From Sulfuricaulis sp. (GTDB lineage: Bacteria > Pseudomonadota > Gammaproteobacteria > Acidiferrobacterales > Sulfurifustaceae): 64,000 nucleotides of DNA. Location: assembly GCF_024653915.1 (NCBI RefSeq), contig NZ_JANLGY010000004.1, positions 1 to 64,000 of the forward strand, written 5' to 3'. A model generated the notes under the pieces. That model ran no database searches. It was not told where the DNA came from and saw only the letters and a program-made list of their open reading frames with translations. The number at the start of each line of letters is the position of its first letter. Position 1 is the stretch's first letter. Of the stretch, positions 34,633 to 43,630 are shown in pieces. Both the position numbers and the translations under genes were made by a program.

Positions 34633-36078
34633 TCAATGCGCCCGATTCTGATTCACGGCTTTGTGGCGCTGTTGGCGCACGAAATTGACGAAGCGGGCGG
34701 CCCAGTGGTTGTTTTCCAAGTCACGCAGATGCGCATAACAGGCGAACAGATTCTTGTAGACGATGCCATCGTGTTTGCCGTCGATGCCGGTTCCGCGTAG
34801 CACGTCATAGGCATATACCGCATCCGGAGGAAGATTTTCCAGACTGGAGTAGTGAAATTCGTGCGCGTGGATTTCAGACGGTGATTGGCCCGATCCTGTG
34901 GCAGGCCACAGGCCCCGGCCGGAATCGCGCAGCACGACATAACCGCGTCCCCTGGGCCGGTCATGCATTACGACGTCTCCCGGAATTACCCCTGCCATTT
35001 CACAGCGCTTGCCTCGCCAAGTGAGACTGCGCGCGAGGTACATCAACCCGCCACATTCCGCGTAGGCTGGCATACCTGCCTCAATAGCCTGTCGGATATG
35101 CTGACGCAGGGAGACGTTGGCCTCCAGCTGCAGCATGGATACTTCAGGAAAACCACCGCCAATGAGCAAGGCATCGACTTCCGGTAATTTTGCATCGTGC
35201 AGCGTGTTTATTGGCACGAGATCGGCGCCTGCGGCGCGCAGCGCCTCAAGATCGCCGGGATAATAGAAGGCAAAAGCGGCGTCACGGGCAATGCCAATTC
35301 TTACTGGTGTCGCGCGCAGCGCGTTCGGCTCGCCTCCCTCTCCCCCTTGCGGGAGAGGGAATGAGGGTGAGGGGGCGGCAGGGGATGTAAGCGCCGGTGC
35401 TTCGGCTGAGACAGCCAGCAGACGATCGAGATCGACCGAATCGGCAATCACGGAGGCTATGGCGTCAATTTTAGCTCTGGCTTCAGTCGCCTCGTTGCTG
35501 GGTATCAAACCAAGATGGCGCTCGACAATGGTAAGCCGTTTGTCATGATGCACCGCCCCCAGCACCGGAATGTCCGTGTAATGCTCGATGACGGCGCGCA
35601 ACTTGGCTTCGTGACGCGAGCCGCCCAGCTGATTGAGAATGACTCCAGCAATGTGAATATCCTTGTCGAACGCCTGATAGCCCAGAATCAGCGGGGCGAT
35701 GCCGCGGGTCATGCCGCGCGCATCGATGACCAGCACCACGGGAGCTTTCAGCAGGTTGGCCAGCGCCGCATTGCTGTTGCTGCCGTCAAGACTCAAGCCG
35801 TCGTACAGCCCCTTGTTGGCTTCAATCAGCGAAATGTCGGCATCCTGGGAACGCGACGAAAATGTGCGCAGTATTTCCTCGCGGCCCATGAGGAAGAAAT
35901 CGAGATTATGGCAATCGCGGCCGGTGGCCAGCGACAGCCACATGGGATCGATGAAATCGGGGCCTTTCTTGAAGGCTTGCACGGCGAGACCGCGTTGACG
36001 CAGGGCGGCGCACAGTCCGATGCTGAGCGTGGTTTTGCCGGAGGATTTGTGGGCGGCGGAGATGAGCAGTCGATTCAT
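34633..36078 (-). CDS. dsrN: DsrN, sirohaem amidase (cobyrinate a,c-diamide synthase family)
   Basis: A 481-residue glutamine-dependent amidase thought to convert sirohaem to sirohaem amide for DsrAB. The N-terminal ATPase half starts RLLISAAHKSSGKTTLSIGL (P-loop) and the C-terminal class I glutaminase half has the catalytic cysteine in AYAECGGLMYLAR and a histidine in IHAHEFHYS. The linker between the halves, coded at about 35310-35390, contains SFPLPQGGEGGEP, the translation of a CCCTCTCCC-type palindromic repeat. The reading frame is intact across it. It lies between dsrP and dsrR. Confidence 0.9.
   Translation of the reverse strand: MNRLLISAAHKSSGKTTLSIGLCAALRQRGLAVQAFKKGPDFIDPMWLSLATGRDCHNLDFFLMGREEILRTFSSRSQDADISLIEANKGLYDGLSLDGSNSNAALANLLKAPVVLVIDARGMTRGIAPLILGYQAFDKDIHIAGVILNQLGGSRHEAKLRAVIEHYTDIPVLGAVHHDKRLTIVERHLGLIPSNEATEARAKIDAIASVIADSVDLDRLLAVSAEAPALTSPAAPSPSFPLPQGGEGGEPNALRATPVRIGIARDAAFAFYYPGDLEALRAAGADLVPINTLHDAKLPEVDALLIGGGFPEVSMLQLEANVSLRQHIRQAIEAGMPAYAECGGLMYLARSLTWRGKRCEMAGVIPGDVVMHDRPRGRGYVVLRDSGRGLWPATGSGQSPSEIHAHEFHYSSLENLPPDAVYAYDVLRGTGIDGKHDGIVYKNLFACYAHLRDLENNHWAARFVNFVRQQRHKAVNQNRAH
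35336..35359. repeat. Palindromic repeat inside dsrN
   Basis: CCCTCTCCC and GGGAGAGGG enclose CCTTGC. It is in frame and encodes part of a low-complexity linker. Relatives of this palindrome lie at 48288-48310 and near 55200 and 55430. Confidence 0.75.
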
Positions 36079-36182
36079 GCGGCCGTTTCCCGGAAATTGT
36101 TGGCCACGATGCTCACGGATGGGATGGCAGCGTGTTTAGACCAAAACCCTGCCTGTTCGCGAGCTCAGGGATGATGGACGAA

Positions 36183-37418
36183 TCACGCCGCCGCGGTTTC
36201 CGATTTGGCCGGTGTGGCCTTGAAGTGCGGGTCAGCGTCTGCATCCGACAAACTGTTCGGCAGGAACGGAAGTATTTTCAGGGCCACGACCACCATGGCC
36301 AATGCCAATGCGATACCGCCAATGCCCAGGATTGCTTCTGGCAAGCTCGGCACATAGCTGGCCACAACACCGTCAAAGAAGCTGCTGCTGGCCTCCTTGC
36401 CAGTAACGAGGGGCATGGGATAGGCCTGTCCGCCGATGATGGTGACGTACATCTGGGCCAGACCACCGAGAACGATAAGCAGCGATGCCAGTACCACCAT
36501 GGCACGCGATTTGCCAAGGCGCGAGAACAATATGATGAGCGGAACCACGCTGCCCAGGAAGATCTGGCCGATCCAGAACATTTTCGTGTAAACGCCGCCA
36601 TGCAACAGGATGAAACCCTCGATGCCATGGCGCTGGGTGATGTACAGATTTGTCAGATGATAGATGGTAACAAAATAAAGCACGGCGGCCACGAACACTC
36701 CGAGCAGGCTGCGCAGCCGTTCGAAAACCACGTTGCCCAGTTCCCGCTCGGTCCAGCGCATGGCCGCTAACAGCACGATCATGAAAATGGCCAGTCCATA
36801 GGCGAAAGACATGATGATGAACATGGGGGCGATGACAGCCGTGTCGTAGGCGTCGCGCGCGACGAGGAAGCCGAAAATCGAACCGGTACCGGTGGTGAGC
36901 GTGAGACGCCAGAGGAACGCGAAAATGCCTGCCGGTTTGGTGTAATCGTTCATGCGGCGTTCCATCATCATCCACAAATAGACAGCGACCACGGCGAAGA
37001 AACCGATGTAGAGAAAGATATTCCAGGCAAAGATGGATTTGAAGTTGTAATAGGTCATGGCCTCGATCAGCCGGTCCGGACGCCCGAGGTCCAGCACCAG
37101 CACGATCAGGCCGCCCGTGAGCAGGGCGATGGCCAGCAGGCCCGAGAGCCGCGCCAGGGGTTTATAGAGTTGCCGGCCGAAGACCGAGGCGATCGAGGCA
37201 ACGTTGAGCGCGCCCGAGGCGGCGACTATCAGGAACACGGCGAACACGTGCGGCGTGCCCCAGACGATCTGGTTCGACATGCCGGTCACCCAGTGACCGT
37301 TGTGCTCCATGTATAAGGCAGCCAGTCCGCCGGCGAGAATAAAACCACCAAGAATCGCGAGCAGAATATAAAAACCAAAACCGCGGCCTTCCATCGTGTT
37401 GAAATGCGCGTGTGCCAT
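36183..37418 (-). CDS. dsrP: DsrP, NrfD/HybB-type membrane quinol-interacting subunit
   Basis: A 411-residue integral membrane protein with about ten hydrophobic helices, the quinone-interacting subunit of DsrMKJOP. It begins FYILLAILGGFILAGGLAAL and carries VFAVFLIVAASGALNVASI and VLDLGRPDRLIEAMTYYNF, both typical of the NrfD/PsrC family. It follows dsrO by three bases. In the oxidative pathway the complex is thought to pass electrons from DsrC-linked sulfur into the quinone pool. Confidence 0.94.
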   Translation of the reverse strand: MAHAHFNTMEGRGFGFYILLAILGGFILAGGLAALYMEHNGHWVTGMSNQIVWGTPHVFAVFLIVAASGALNVASIASVFGRQLYKPLARLSGLLAIALLTGGLIVLVLDLGRPDRLIEAMTYYNFKSIFAWNIFLYIGFFAVVAVYLWMMMERRMNDYTKPAGIFAFLWRLTLTTGTGSIFGFLVARDAYDTAVIAPMFIIMSFAYGLAIFMIVLLAAMRWTERELGNVVFERLRSLLGVFVAAVLYFVTIYHLTNLYITQRHGIEGFILLHGGVYTKMFWIGQIFLGSVVPLIILFSRLGKSRAMVVLASLLIVLGGLAQMYVTIIGGQAYPMPLVTGKEASSSFFDGVVASYVPSLPEAILGIGGIALALAMVVVALKILPFLPNSLSDADADPHFKATPAKSETAAA

Positions 37419-37421
37419 GCG

Positions 37422-38147
37422 TCAGATCCCCCGGTAACGCACGCCGGTGTTGAGGTTCAGGTCCGGTCGTAATTGGGTTGACGATCCCGAGGCCAGATGT
37501 TTGCTGATATCGCTGTTTCGGTCTTTGAGGTCACCGAAGACCATGGCCTTGTTGCCATCCTTGTTGCAGGCCTCGACGCAGGCCGGGACTTTCCCGGCGT
37601 CTACCCGGTGCACGCACAAGGTGCAGGACTCGACCGTGCCTTTGCCGCGCGGGGCATGCGGTTTCTGGTCGGTGGTGTCCTCGTGCACGAACGAGCGCGC
37701 CTTGTACGGACAGGCCATCATGCAGTAACGGCAACCGATGCAAATATGCTTGTCGACCAGCACGATGCCGTCGGCGCGTTTGAACGAAGCGCCGGTGGGG
37801 CAGACGTCCACGCACGGCGGTTCTTCGCAATGCTGGCACATGACTGGCAGAGTTTGCACGTAGCCGGTCTGCTTGTCCTTGAGCGTCACTTTGCGAATCC
37901 ACTGCGCATCGGTGGCGGGGCGATCATGCCCGACAACGCCGTTTTCCTCGTGACAGGCGGTCACGCAGGCGTTGCAGTCGTTGCATTTATTGATATCGAC
38001 GAGCAGACCCCAGCGTTTCAGGCTGGTGACGGCTTCGTCGGGCGAACGGGCCTGCGCCAGGTCGACCAGACGCAGGCCGGGGGAGAGCGCCATGCCGGCA
38101 ACCGCGGCACTGCCGATACCGATGAATTCGCGACGGCTGAGGCTCAT
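37422..38147 (-). CDS. dsrO: DsrO, periplasmic iron-sulfur subunit
   Basis: A 241-residue ferredoxin-like protein with four [4Fe-4S] motifs: CNDCNACVTACHEENG, CQHCEEPPCVDVCPTG, CIGCRYCMMACPYKARSF and CTLCVHRVDAGKVPACVEAC. A twin-arginine signal (SRREFIGIGSAAVAG) at the N-terminus indicates Tat export. It overlaps dsrJ by four bases (ATGA) and precedes dsrP. It links the haem subunit DsrJ with the membrane subunit DsrP. Confidence 0.95.
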   Translation of the reverse strand: MSLSRREFIGIGSAAVAGMALSPGLRLVDLAQARSPDEAVTSLKRWGLLVDINKCNDCNACVTACHEENGVVGHDRPATDAQWIRKVTLKDKQTGYVQTLPVMCQHCEEPPCVDVCPTGASFKRADGIVLVDKHICIGCRYCMMACPYKARSFVHEDTTDQKPHAPRGKGTVESCTLCVHRVDAGKVPACVEACNKDGNKAMVFGDLKDRNSDISKHLASGSSTQLRPDLNLNTGVRYRGI

Positions 38148-38560
38148 GGTTGGCCTCCGGGGGCTGCGCTGCCTTTGAAGGGTGCGACGGCTACGGCGTT
38201 CTTGTCGCGTTTGTCGGTGTGACAGCTGAAGCAGTCGATCTTGACCGAGGCAAATTCATGACAGGAGGAACAGAAACCATCCTGCCCGAGCACGCTGTTG
38301 GTCTTGGGGTCGGCATGACAATCGACGCAGTTTTTCAGGCTATGTTTCGTGGTGCGGATACCCTGATGCATGGTTTTGTCGCGCTGGTGCAGGATGTGTT
38401 GCATGTGATTGCGCCGCATGTCCTCGGTCGGCTCCACGCATTTCTCGCCGCGATGAATCTTCACCGTCGGGCCGATGCTCGCAGATTTTCCCGTTTCGGC
38501 GGCAAAAGCCACCGGTGTCGAGAGCAGACCGGCGATCATGCCGACAACGAGTCGTTTCAT
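38144..38560 (-). CDS. dsrJ: DsrJ, triheme cytochrome c subunit
   Basis: A 138-residue exported cytochrome. A signal peptide (KRLVVGMIAGLLSTPVAFA) is followed by three CXXCH haem sites: CVDCH, CSSCH and CFSCH. A further cysteine upstream (GEKCVEPTEDMRRNHM) is in the position of the unusual His/Cys haem ligand described for DsrJ. The ATG at 38560 is chosen because it begins the signal peptide; a longer GTG frame would translate a simple repeat. There is no clear ribosome-binding site: the 46 bases after dsrL are made of AAAGTG-type units. Confidence 0.93.
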   Translation of the reverse strand: MKRLVVGMIAGLLSTPVAFAAETGKSASIGPTVKIHRGEKCVEPTEDMRRNHMQHILHQRDKTMHQGIRTTKHSLKNCVDCHADPKTNSVLGQDGFCSSCHEFASVKIDCFSCHTDKRDKNAVAVAPFKGSAAPGGQP

Positions 38561-38562
38561 GG

Positions 38563-38601
38563 CACTTTTCACTTTCAACTTTTCACTTTCCACTTTCCAC
38601 T
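38563..38601. repeat. Degenerate tandem repeat between dsrL and dsrJ
   Basis: On the minus strand the stretch reads as near-repeats of GAAAGTG (GTGGAAAGTGGAAAGTGAAA and onwards). It fills almost all the space between the dsrL stop and the dsrJ start and replaces a normal ribosome-binding site. Confidence 0.7.
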
Positions 38602-38606
38602 GTCGT

Positions 38607-40610
38607 TCAGTGATCGCCCATACCCATCTTGATGTAGCCGGTCGGACATACGTCGGCGCAAATGTGGCAACCGATGCACAAGTCGTAATCGGTGTACACG
38701 TAACGCCCCATGGTCGATTCCGTCTTGGGCGTGCGCTTGACCGCGATTTGCGGGCAGTAGATCACGCAGTTGTCGCATTCGAAGCACATGCCGCAACTCA
38801 TGCAGCGCTTGGCTTCATCCACGGTCTGTTTTTCGTCCAGGCCGAGCATGCGTTCCTTGAAGTGGCCCAAGACCTCGTTGGCGTCAGGCACCATCTCGGT
38901 GCGCTTCAGACGCGGCGTATATTGGAAGTGTCCGAGGAAAAGTTCATTTGACTGACAGACTTCGGCATCCGCACGATCTTCGTAGTTGTGGATGGCGTAA
39001 CCGCCGACCGACTTGCCTTCCTCAAAAGTGCCCCAGCGCCCGCGGTCAATCGGACGTTCGTCTTCCGGGCCGTCCGGCTTGAATGTCTGCGGCGTCAGGC
39101 CGACTTCCTGCAGTTTCTCCAGCAGGTTGAAATGATGCACGTCCACCTTGGGGCGCTTGCTCATTTCCTGTTTCTTGAGGTAATGATCGATGCTTTCCGC
39201 TGCGATTGAACCCTGGCCGATCACGGTGGTGAGCAGGTGCGGGCGAATGATGTCGCCGCACACGAAGTGGCCGGGTTTGCCTGGCACCTGGTAGAACTTG
39301 TCGGCGTTGATCAGGCCTTTGCCATTGTTGAATTCTTCCATGCCGCGGAAATCACCCATCTGGCCGATGGCAGAGACAATAAGATCCGCTTCCAGATCCT
39401 GCTCCGTGCCCGGTTTTTCCACCGCTTTGCCGCTCGAGAAATCGAGCTCGACTACGCGCAGAGCCTTGGCACGGCCCTTGTCGTCGAGAATGACCTTCAC
39501 CGGCTGCAGCGAACCGCGGATGGTCACACCTTCGCGCTGGGCATCGTCGATTTCGTGCTTGGCGGCGTTCATTTTTTCCACCGGCTGGCGTGAAATCAGC
39601 ATGACTTCAGCACCTTGCTTCTTGGCGGTGACCGCCACGTCATGGGCGGTCTGGCCCATGATGATATATTCCGGACGCTCGGTTTCAGCCATCTCCTTGA
39701 TGTAACCCAGACGGCGTGCCACTGAGACCACGTCGATGGAGGTGTCACCACCGCCGATCACGACCACGCGACCGGAAACAGCCTTCAGGCGGCCTTGGTT
39801 AAAGGCCTCGAGGAAGGCGACACCGGTAATGCAATTTGGGGCGTCCGCGCCGGGAACCGGCAGGGCGCGGCCGGATTTGCAGCCGATGGCGAACAAGACG
39901 GCGTCGTGCTGTTTTTCCACGTCCTGCATGGGCACATCCACGCCAACACGTGTCTTGAGTTTAACCTCTACGCCCATATCAATGATGCGGCCGATTTCAC
40001 CGTCCAGCGACTCGCGCGGGAGACGATAGCCCGGCACGCCGTACTTCGCCATGCCGCCCAACTGATCATGGTCGTCGTACAGGGTGACCGCGTGCCCCTG
40101 GCGGCGCAACTGATAGGCCGCCGCCAGGCCGGCCGGTCCGCCGCCGATGATGGCGACTTTCTTGCCAGTGGATTGCTCGGCTGGTTTGAACGTGTATTTG
40201 TTGGCCAGCGCGGTGTCGCCAATGTATTGCTCGACGGCGTTGATGCCGACATAGTCTTCCACCACGTTACGATTGCAACCGGTTTGGCAGGGCGCGGGGC
40301 AGACGCGGCCCATCATGGACGGGAAGGGGTTGGCTTCCGTCAGGCGGCGGAAGGCATACTCCTGCATGGTCGTGTCCTTCGACGGTTTCTCGATGCCGCG
40401 CACGATATTCAACCAGCCGCGGATGTCCTCGCCCGAGGGACAGCTCGCCTGACAGGGCGGCGTCTTGTGCACGTAGGTCGGGCACTTGTCAGTCTCGTCG
40501 GCCGTGAAAATACGGGATTGGAAAGAAGGCCATTCCTGGTCATCGTCCTTGAATTTGCGGAACGTGAAACCTGCCTTAACTTCTTTCGTCTTGTCTGCGG
40601 GAGTAGCCAT
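38607..40610 (-). CDS. dsrL: DsrL, NAD(P)H-linked iron-sulfur flavoprotein
   Basis: A 667-residue cytosolic oxidoreductase related to the small subunit of glutamate synthase. The N-terminus has TPPCQASCPSGEDIRGW and CPAPCQTGCNR, the FAD motif AIIGGGPAGLAAAYQL lies at about residue 150, and an NAD(P) motif VVVIGGGDTSIDVVSVA at about 285. The C-terminal ferredoxin domain carries CMSCGMCFECDNCVIYCP and CIGCHICADVCPTGY. In sulfur oxidisers DsrL is thought to take electrons from DsrAB to NAD(P)+. The long form with a ferredoxin domain is the type linked to sulfur oxidation. It is between dsrK and dsrJ. Confidence 0.95.
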   Translation of the reverse strand: MATPADKTKEVKAGFTFRKFKDDDQEWPSFQSRIFTADETDKCPTYVHKTPPCQASCPSGEDIRGWLNIVRGIEKPSKDTTMQEYAFRRLTEANPFPSMMGRVCPAPCQTGCNRNVVEDYVGINAVEQYIGDTALANKYTFKPAEQSTGKKVAIIGGGPAGLAAAYQLRRQGHAVTLYDDHDQLGGMAKYGVPGYRLPRESLDGEIGRIIDMGVEVKLKTRVGVDVPMQDVEKQHDAVLFAIGCKSGRALPVPGADAPNCITGVAFLEAFNQGRLKAVSGRVVVIGGGDTSIDVVSVARRLGYIKEMAETERPEYIIMGQTAHDVAVTAKKQGAEVMLISRQPVEKMNAAKHEIDDAQREGVTIRGSLQPVKVILDDKGRAKALRVVELDFSSGKAVEKPGTEQDLEADLIVSAIGQMGDFRGMEEFNNGKGLINADKFYQVPGKPGHFVCGDIIRPHLLTTVIGQGSIAAESIDHYLKKQEMSKRPKVDVHHFNLLEKLQEVGLTPQTFKPDGPEDERPIDRGRWGTFEEGKSVGGYAIHNYEDRADAEVCQSNELFLGHFQYTPRLKRTEMVPDANEVLGHFKERMLGLDEKQTVDEAKRCMSCGMCFECDNCVIYCPQIAVKRTPKTESTMGRYVYTDYDLCIGCHICADVCPTGYIKMGMGDH

Positions 40611-40653
40611 TACGAATCTCCTGTCGTCATTCAGTTACATGTAATACGAAAAA

Positions 40654-42144
40654 TCAGTTCTTGGCGCCCAATTGAATCGCCCTGCTCACCAGTCCGTGCA
40701 CGCTGCCGATCATGTCCATTGGAAATTTGTAGTAGGGCAGCACCTTGCTGAACTGGCTCTTGCAGATGGCGCAAATGGCGGCAACGTGATTAACGCCATA
40801 TTCGTCCACTACCTGTTTGAGTGCCTGCATGCGCGGCTGCGCGCCCTTGACGCGCAGTTCCATCAAATCGTCGGTCAGCAATCCGCCGCCACCGCCGCAG
40901 CAGAAGGTGTTCTCGTGTATCGTTTCCGGCGCCATGTCGTAAAACTTGTTAACGCTGGCCTTGATGATGGCGCGCGGTATCGTGAACTGTCCGCCCGGTG
41001 TATTGCCCATGCGCGAGGCACGTGACACGTTGCAGGAATCGTGGAACGTCACGATCCTGTCGTCGTTGGCCGACTTGTCGAGCGTGAGCGCGCCGCGCTG
41101 GATCAGGTCATAGGTGAATTCGCAGATGTGCTGCGGGATGGGATAGCGCTGGTCCAGAAAATCAAACGGACCGATGAGCGTGTTCCAGAAGCTGTAGGCC
41201 ACACGCCAGGCGTGGCCGCATTCGCCGACGACGATGCGTTTGACCCCGAGATCCAGCGCCGCCTCGCGGATGCGCAGCGCCGCTTTATGCAGGTTATCGC
41301 GCGAACCAATAAACATGGAGAAATTGGCGGCCTCGGAGGCATGCGATGACACCGTCCAGGAGATACCGGCCTGATGAAATACCTTGCCGTAGCCGATCAG
41401 GCCATCGATGTGCGGCTCGGCGAAGAAATCGGCGGAGGGGGTAATGAGCAGCACCTCGGCGCCTTTGACATCCACCGGATACTTCACGTCCACGCCGGTT
41501 TCGGCTTTGACGTCTTCCTCGAGGCCCTCAAGAGTGTTTACCAGCGCCGGTTCCGGTAGTCCGAGGTTGTTGCCGATCTTGTGAACCTTGCCAATGATTT
41601 CGTTGCAATATTTTTGGCCCAAGCCGACTTCATCCATGATATCGCGCGCGGCCATGGAGATCTCGGCGGTATCGATGCCGTAGGGGCAGAACACCGAACA
41701 GCGGCGGCACTGCGAGCACTGATGAAAGTACGTATACCATTCATCAAGCACGTCCTTGGTCATGTCGCGTGCGCCAACGAGTTTGGGGAAATGCTTTCCG
41801 GCGAAGGTGTAGTAACGCCGGTAAACCGAGCGCAGCAAATCCTGGCGCGCCACCGGCATGTTTTTCGGATCGGAGGTGCCGAGATAATAGTGGCACTTGT
41901 CGGTGCAGGCGCCGCACTTTACGCAGGAATCGAGAAACACCTGAAGCGCGCGCGATTCGGAGACCAGGTCACCCAGCTTTTTGACGGCGACGTTTTCCCA
42001 GTCCGGCACCAGCTCGCCTGGAAAACCGACACTGGCTTGAATGTCCGGTTTGGCCACGTACGGCTTGCTGTTGACCATCGTACCCGGAAGCACATCCGGG
42101 ATGGTCTGGTATTCGCCAAGGACGGGTGTCTCAAAATTTGCCAT
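40654..42144 (-). CDS. dsrK: DsrK, heterodisulfide-reductase-like iron-sulfur subunit
   Basis: A 496-residue HdrD-like protein, the catalytic cytoplasmic subunit of DsrMKJOP that reacts with DsrC disulfides. Two [4Fe-4S] motifs are present (CVKCGACTDKCHYYLGTSDP and CSQCRRCSVFCPYG) and a CCG domain (ENTFCCGGGGGLLTDDLMEL, followed by AAICAICKSQFSK) that holds the special catalytic cluster. It begins six bases after dsrM. The N-terminal region before the first cluster resembles other DsrK proteins. Confidence 0.95.
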   Translation of the reverse strand: MANFETPVLGEYQTIPDVLPGTMVNSKPYVAKPDIQASVGFPGELVPDWENVAVKKLGDLVSESRALQVFLDSCVKCGACTDKCHYYLGTSDPKNMPVARQDLLRSVYRRYYTFAGKHFPKLVGARDMTKDVLDEWYTYFHQCSQCRRCSVFCPYGIDTAEISMAARDIMDEVGLGQKYCNEIIGKVHKIGNNLGLPEPALVNTLEGLEEDVKAETGVDVKYPVDVKGAEVLLITPSADFFAEPHIDGLIGYGKVFHQAGISWTVSSHASEAANFSMFIGSRDNLHKAALRIREAALDLGVKRIVVGECGHAWRVAYSFWNTLIGPFDFLDQRYPIPQHICEFTYDLIQRGALTLDKSANDDRIVTFHDSCNVSRASRMGNTPGGQFTIPRAIIKASVNKFYDMAPETIHENTFCCGGGGGLLTDDLMELRVKGAQPRMQALKQVVDEYGVNHVAAICAICKSQFSKVLPYYKFPMDMIGSVHGLVSRAIQLGAKN

Positions 42145-42150
42145 GGTTCG

Positions 42151-42894
42151 CTACCCTGACGCCTTGGTGTTGTCGATTTTGGCGCTCCAGCCGGCGACCC
42201 AGCGCTTTTCACGCGGATTGTCCACCTGGTTGCGGGTAGGGCTGAAGAAAACGCCTGGAGCGTGCAGCAGTTTGCTGATGGGGAAAATAATCATCAGCGT
42301 GGCGACCAATGTCAGGTGCACCAATAAAACCAGGTCAGCCGGCAAAGGCTGCCAGTTGAGCGTCATCAAGCCCAGAAAAAACGCCTTGAGAGCGACGATG
42401 TCCGTGTGAACAATAAATTTCATCACAAGGCCGCTGGCGCCGATGGCGACCAGCAGGGCCAGCATCAAGTGATCGGACGGGCTGCTGATATAGCGCACGC
42501 GGTCCACCAGGAAGCGGCGACCCCACAGTCCCAGCAGGCCGAGCACCATACCGTATCCGGTGAAATTAATGAACCACTGGAGCCACGGTAGGAAAAACAG
42601 AACCGGCTCGGTGAAGTAACGCAGGTGCCAGACCAGTTCCACGAACAGGCAGAAATGGAAGATCCAGCCGAACAGCCAGGTCCACTTGTTGGACTTGAAC
42701 AGGCTTTCGAACACGGTGACTTCGCGCACCATGCGCGCTGCCACCCCCAGACGGGTGGTCGGTGCCGGCGTGGTAGGGATTTTTAACGGCTGCGGCGTGC
42801 GCGCGTAGATAAAAATCTTGCGTGCCACGCCGATGACGAGGATAGCCGTCGCCACATAAAAGAGCAGCGTATAAATCACTGTCACGATCGACAT
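42151..42894 (-). CDS. dsrM: DsrM, membrane cytochrome b subunit
   Basis: A 247-residue NarI-like membrane protein with about six helices (TVIYTLLFYVATAILVIGVA, LLVAIGASGLVMKFIVHTDI, VLLVHLTLVATLMIIFPISK). Histidines in the helices (FHFCLFVELVWHL, VHLTLVAT) are candidate haem b ligands. It connects DsrK to the quinone pool and is encoded just before dsrK, six bases away. The length is shorter than DsrM of sulfate reducers, as is usual for sulfur oxidisers. Confidence 0.93.
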   Translation of the reverse strand: MSIVTVIYTLLFYVATAILVIGVARKIFIYARTPQPLKIPTTPAPTTRLGVAARMVREVTVFESLFKSNKWTWLFGWIFHFCLFVELVWHLRYFTEPVLFFLPWLQWFINFTGYGMVLGLLGLWGRRFLVDRVRYISSPSDHLMLALLVAIGASGLVMKFIVHTDIVALKAFFLGLMTLNWQPLPADLVLLVHLTLVATLMIIFPISKLLHAPGVFFSPTRNQVDNPREKRWVAGWSAKIDNTKASG

Positions 42895-42949
42895 CGATGA
42901 CCCCGCTGGTTAGCGGCAGGGGAAAAATCCCCCACCGAGGGTTGTCGAA

Positions 42950-43282
42950 TTAGACGCAGCCGGTCGGCTTGGGCAGGCCGGCGTATTTGCACGCCTGCTT
43001 GGCCGGGCCGTACGGGAACAGCTCGTACAGATACTTGCTGTTGCCCTTGTCCGGGCCAAGTTTCTTGCCGATGGCCTTGGTCAGTACGCGCACGGCGGGC
43101 GCAATCTGGTATTCCTCGTAATATTCGCGCAGGAAGTTGAGAACTTCCCAGTGGTTCGGTGACAGATCGCAGTTGTCGATCTTGGCCATTTCCTTGGCGA
43201 TTTCCTCGCTCCAGTCGGTACGGTTGGCGAGATATCCTTCCTCGTCGGTTTCAATGGTCTTACCTGCTACGGTGATAGGCAT
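42950..43282 (-). CDS. dsrC: DsrC, sulfur-carrier protein
   Basis: A 110-residue protein that carries sulfur as a trisulfide between DsrEFH, DsrAB and DsrMKJOP. Both redox cysteines of the flexible C-terminal arm are present in KQACKYAGLPKPTGCV, ten residues apart, the feature that separates true DsrC from TusE. The body has VLNFLREYYEEYQIAPAVRV. Its paralogue at 50025-50363 lacks both cysteines. It lies between dsrH and dsrM. Confidence 0.97.
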   Translation of the reverse strand: MPITVAGKTIETDEEGYLANRTDWSEEIAKEMAKIDNCDLSPNHWEVLNFLREYYEEYQIAPAVRVLTKAIGKKLGPDKGNSKYLYELFPYGPAKQACKYAGLPKPTGCV

Positions 43283-43319
43283 GTAAACACTCCTCGTCAG
43301 TTAAAGTCGTTGATAATAA

Positions 43320-43625
43320 TCAAAGCCAGGCTTGCACGCTGGGGTGTTCCACCGCCAGGTCCACAAACCCGCTGTAATCGACCAGCTTGATACCGTCGAT
43401 GACCCGGTCCTGCATCCCGCGTGCTTCGATATCGGGATAAAGCGCATAGATCGGATGATTCTTGAGCGCCTGCTCGACCAGTTTGGTACTCACGGTGCCC
43501 TTGAGGGCGCCATAGACACCATCCTCGATCAGCAGAACGGCGCATCCTTTTTTGAGGTGCTTGAGGCAGCTCTCCAAGGTGTTACGTTCCGTGGGCGACT
43601 TGTTTACGGTATGCAGCATCGTCAT
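43320..43625 (-). CDS. dsrH: DsrH, sulfurtransferase subunit
   Basis: A 101-residue TusB-like subunit of the DsrE2F2H2 hexamer. It starts LHTVNKSPTERNTLESCLKH, with a cysteine in the position conserved in DsrH, and has AVLLIEDGVYGALKG. It forms with DsrE and DsrF the complex that hands sulfur to DsrC. The gap to dsrF is only five bases. Confidence 0.93.
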   Translation of the reverse strand: MTMLHTVNKSPTERNTLESCLKHLKKGCAVLLIEDGVYGALKGTVSTKLVEQALKNHPIYALYPDIEARGMQDRVIDGIKLVDYSGFVDLAVEHPSVQAWL

Positions 43626-43630
43626 TCCCC

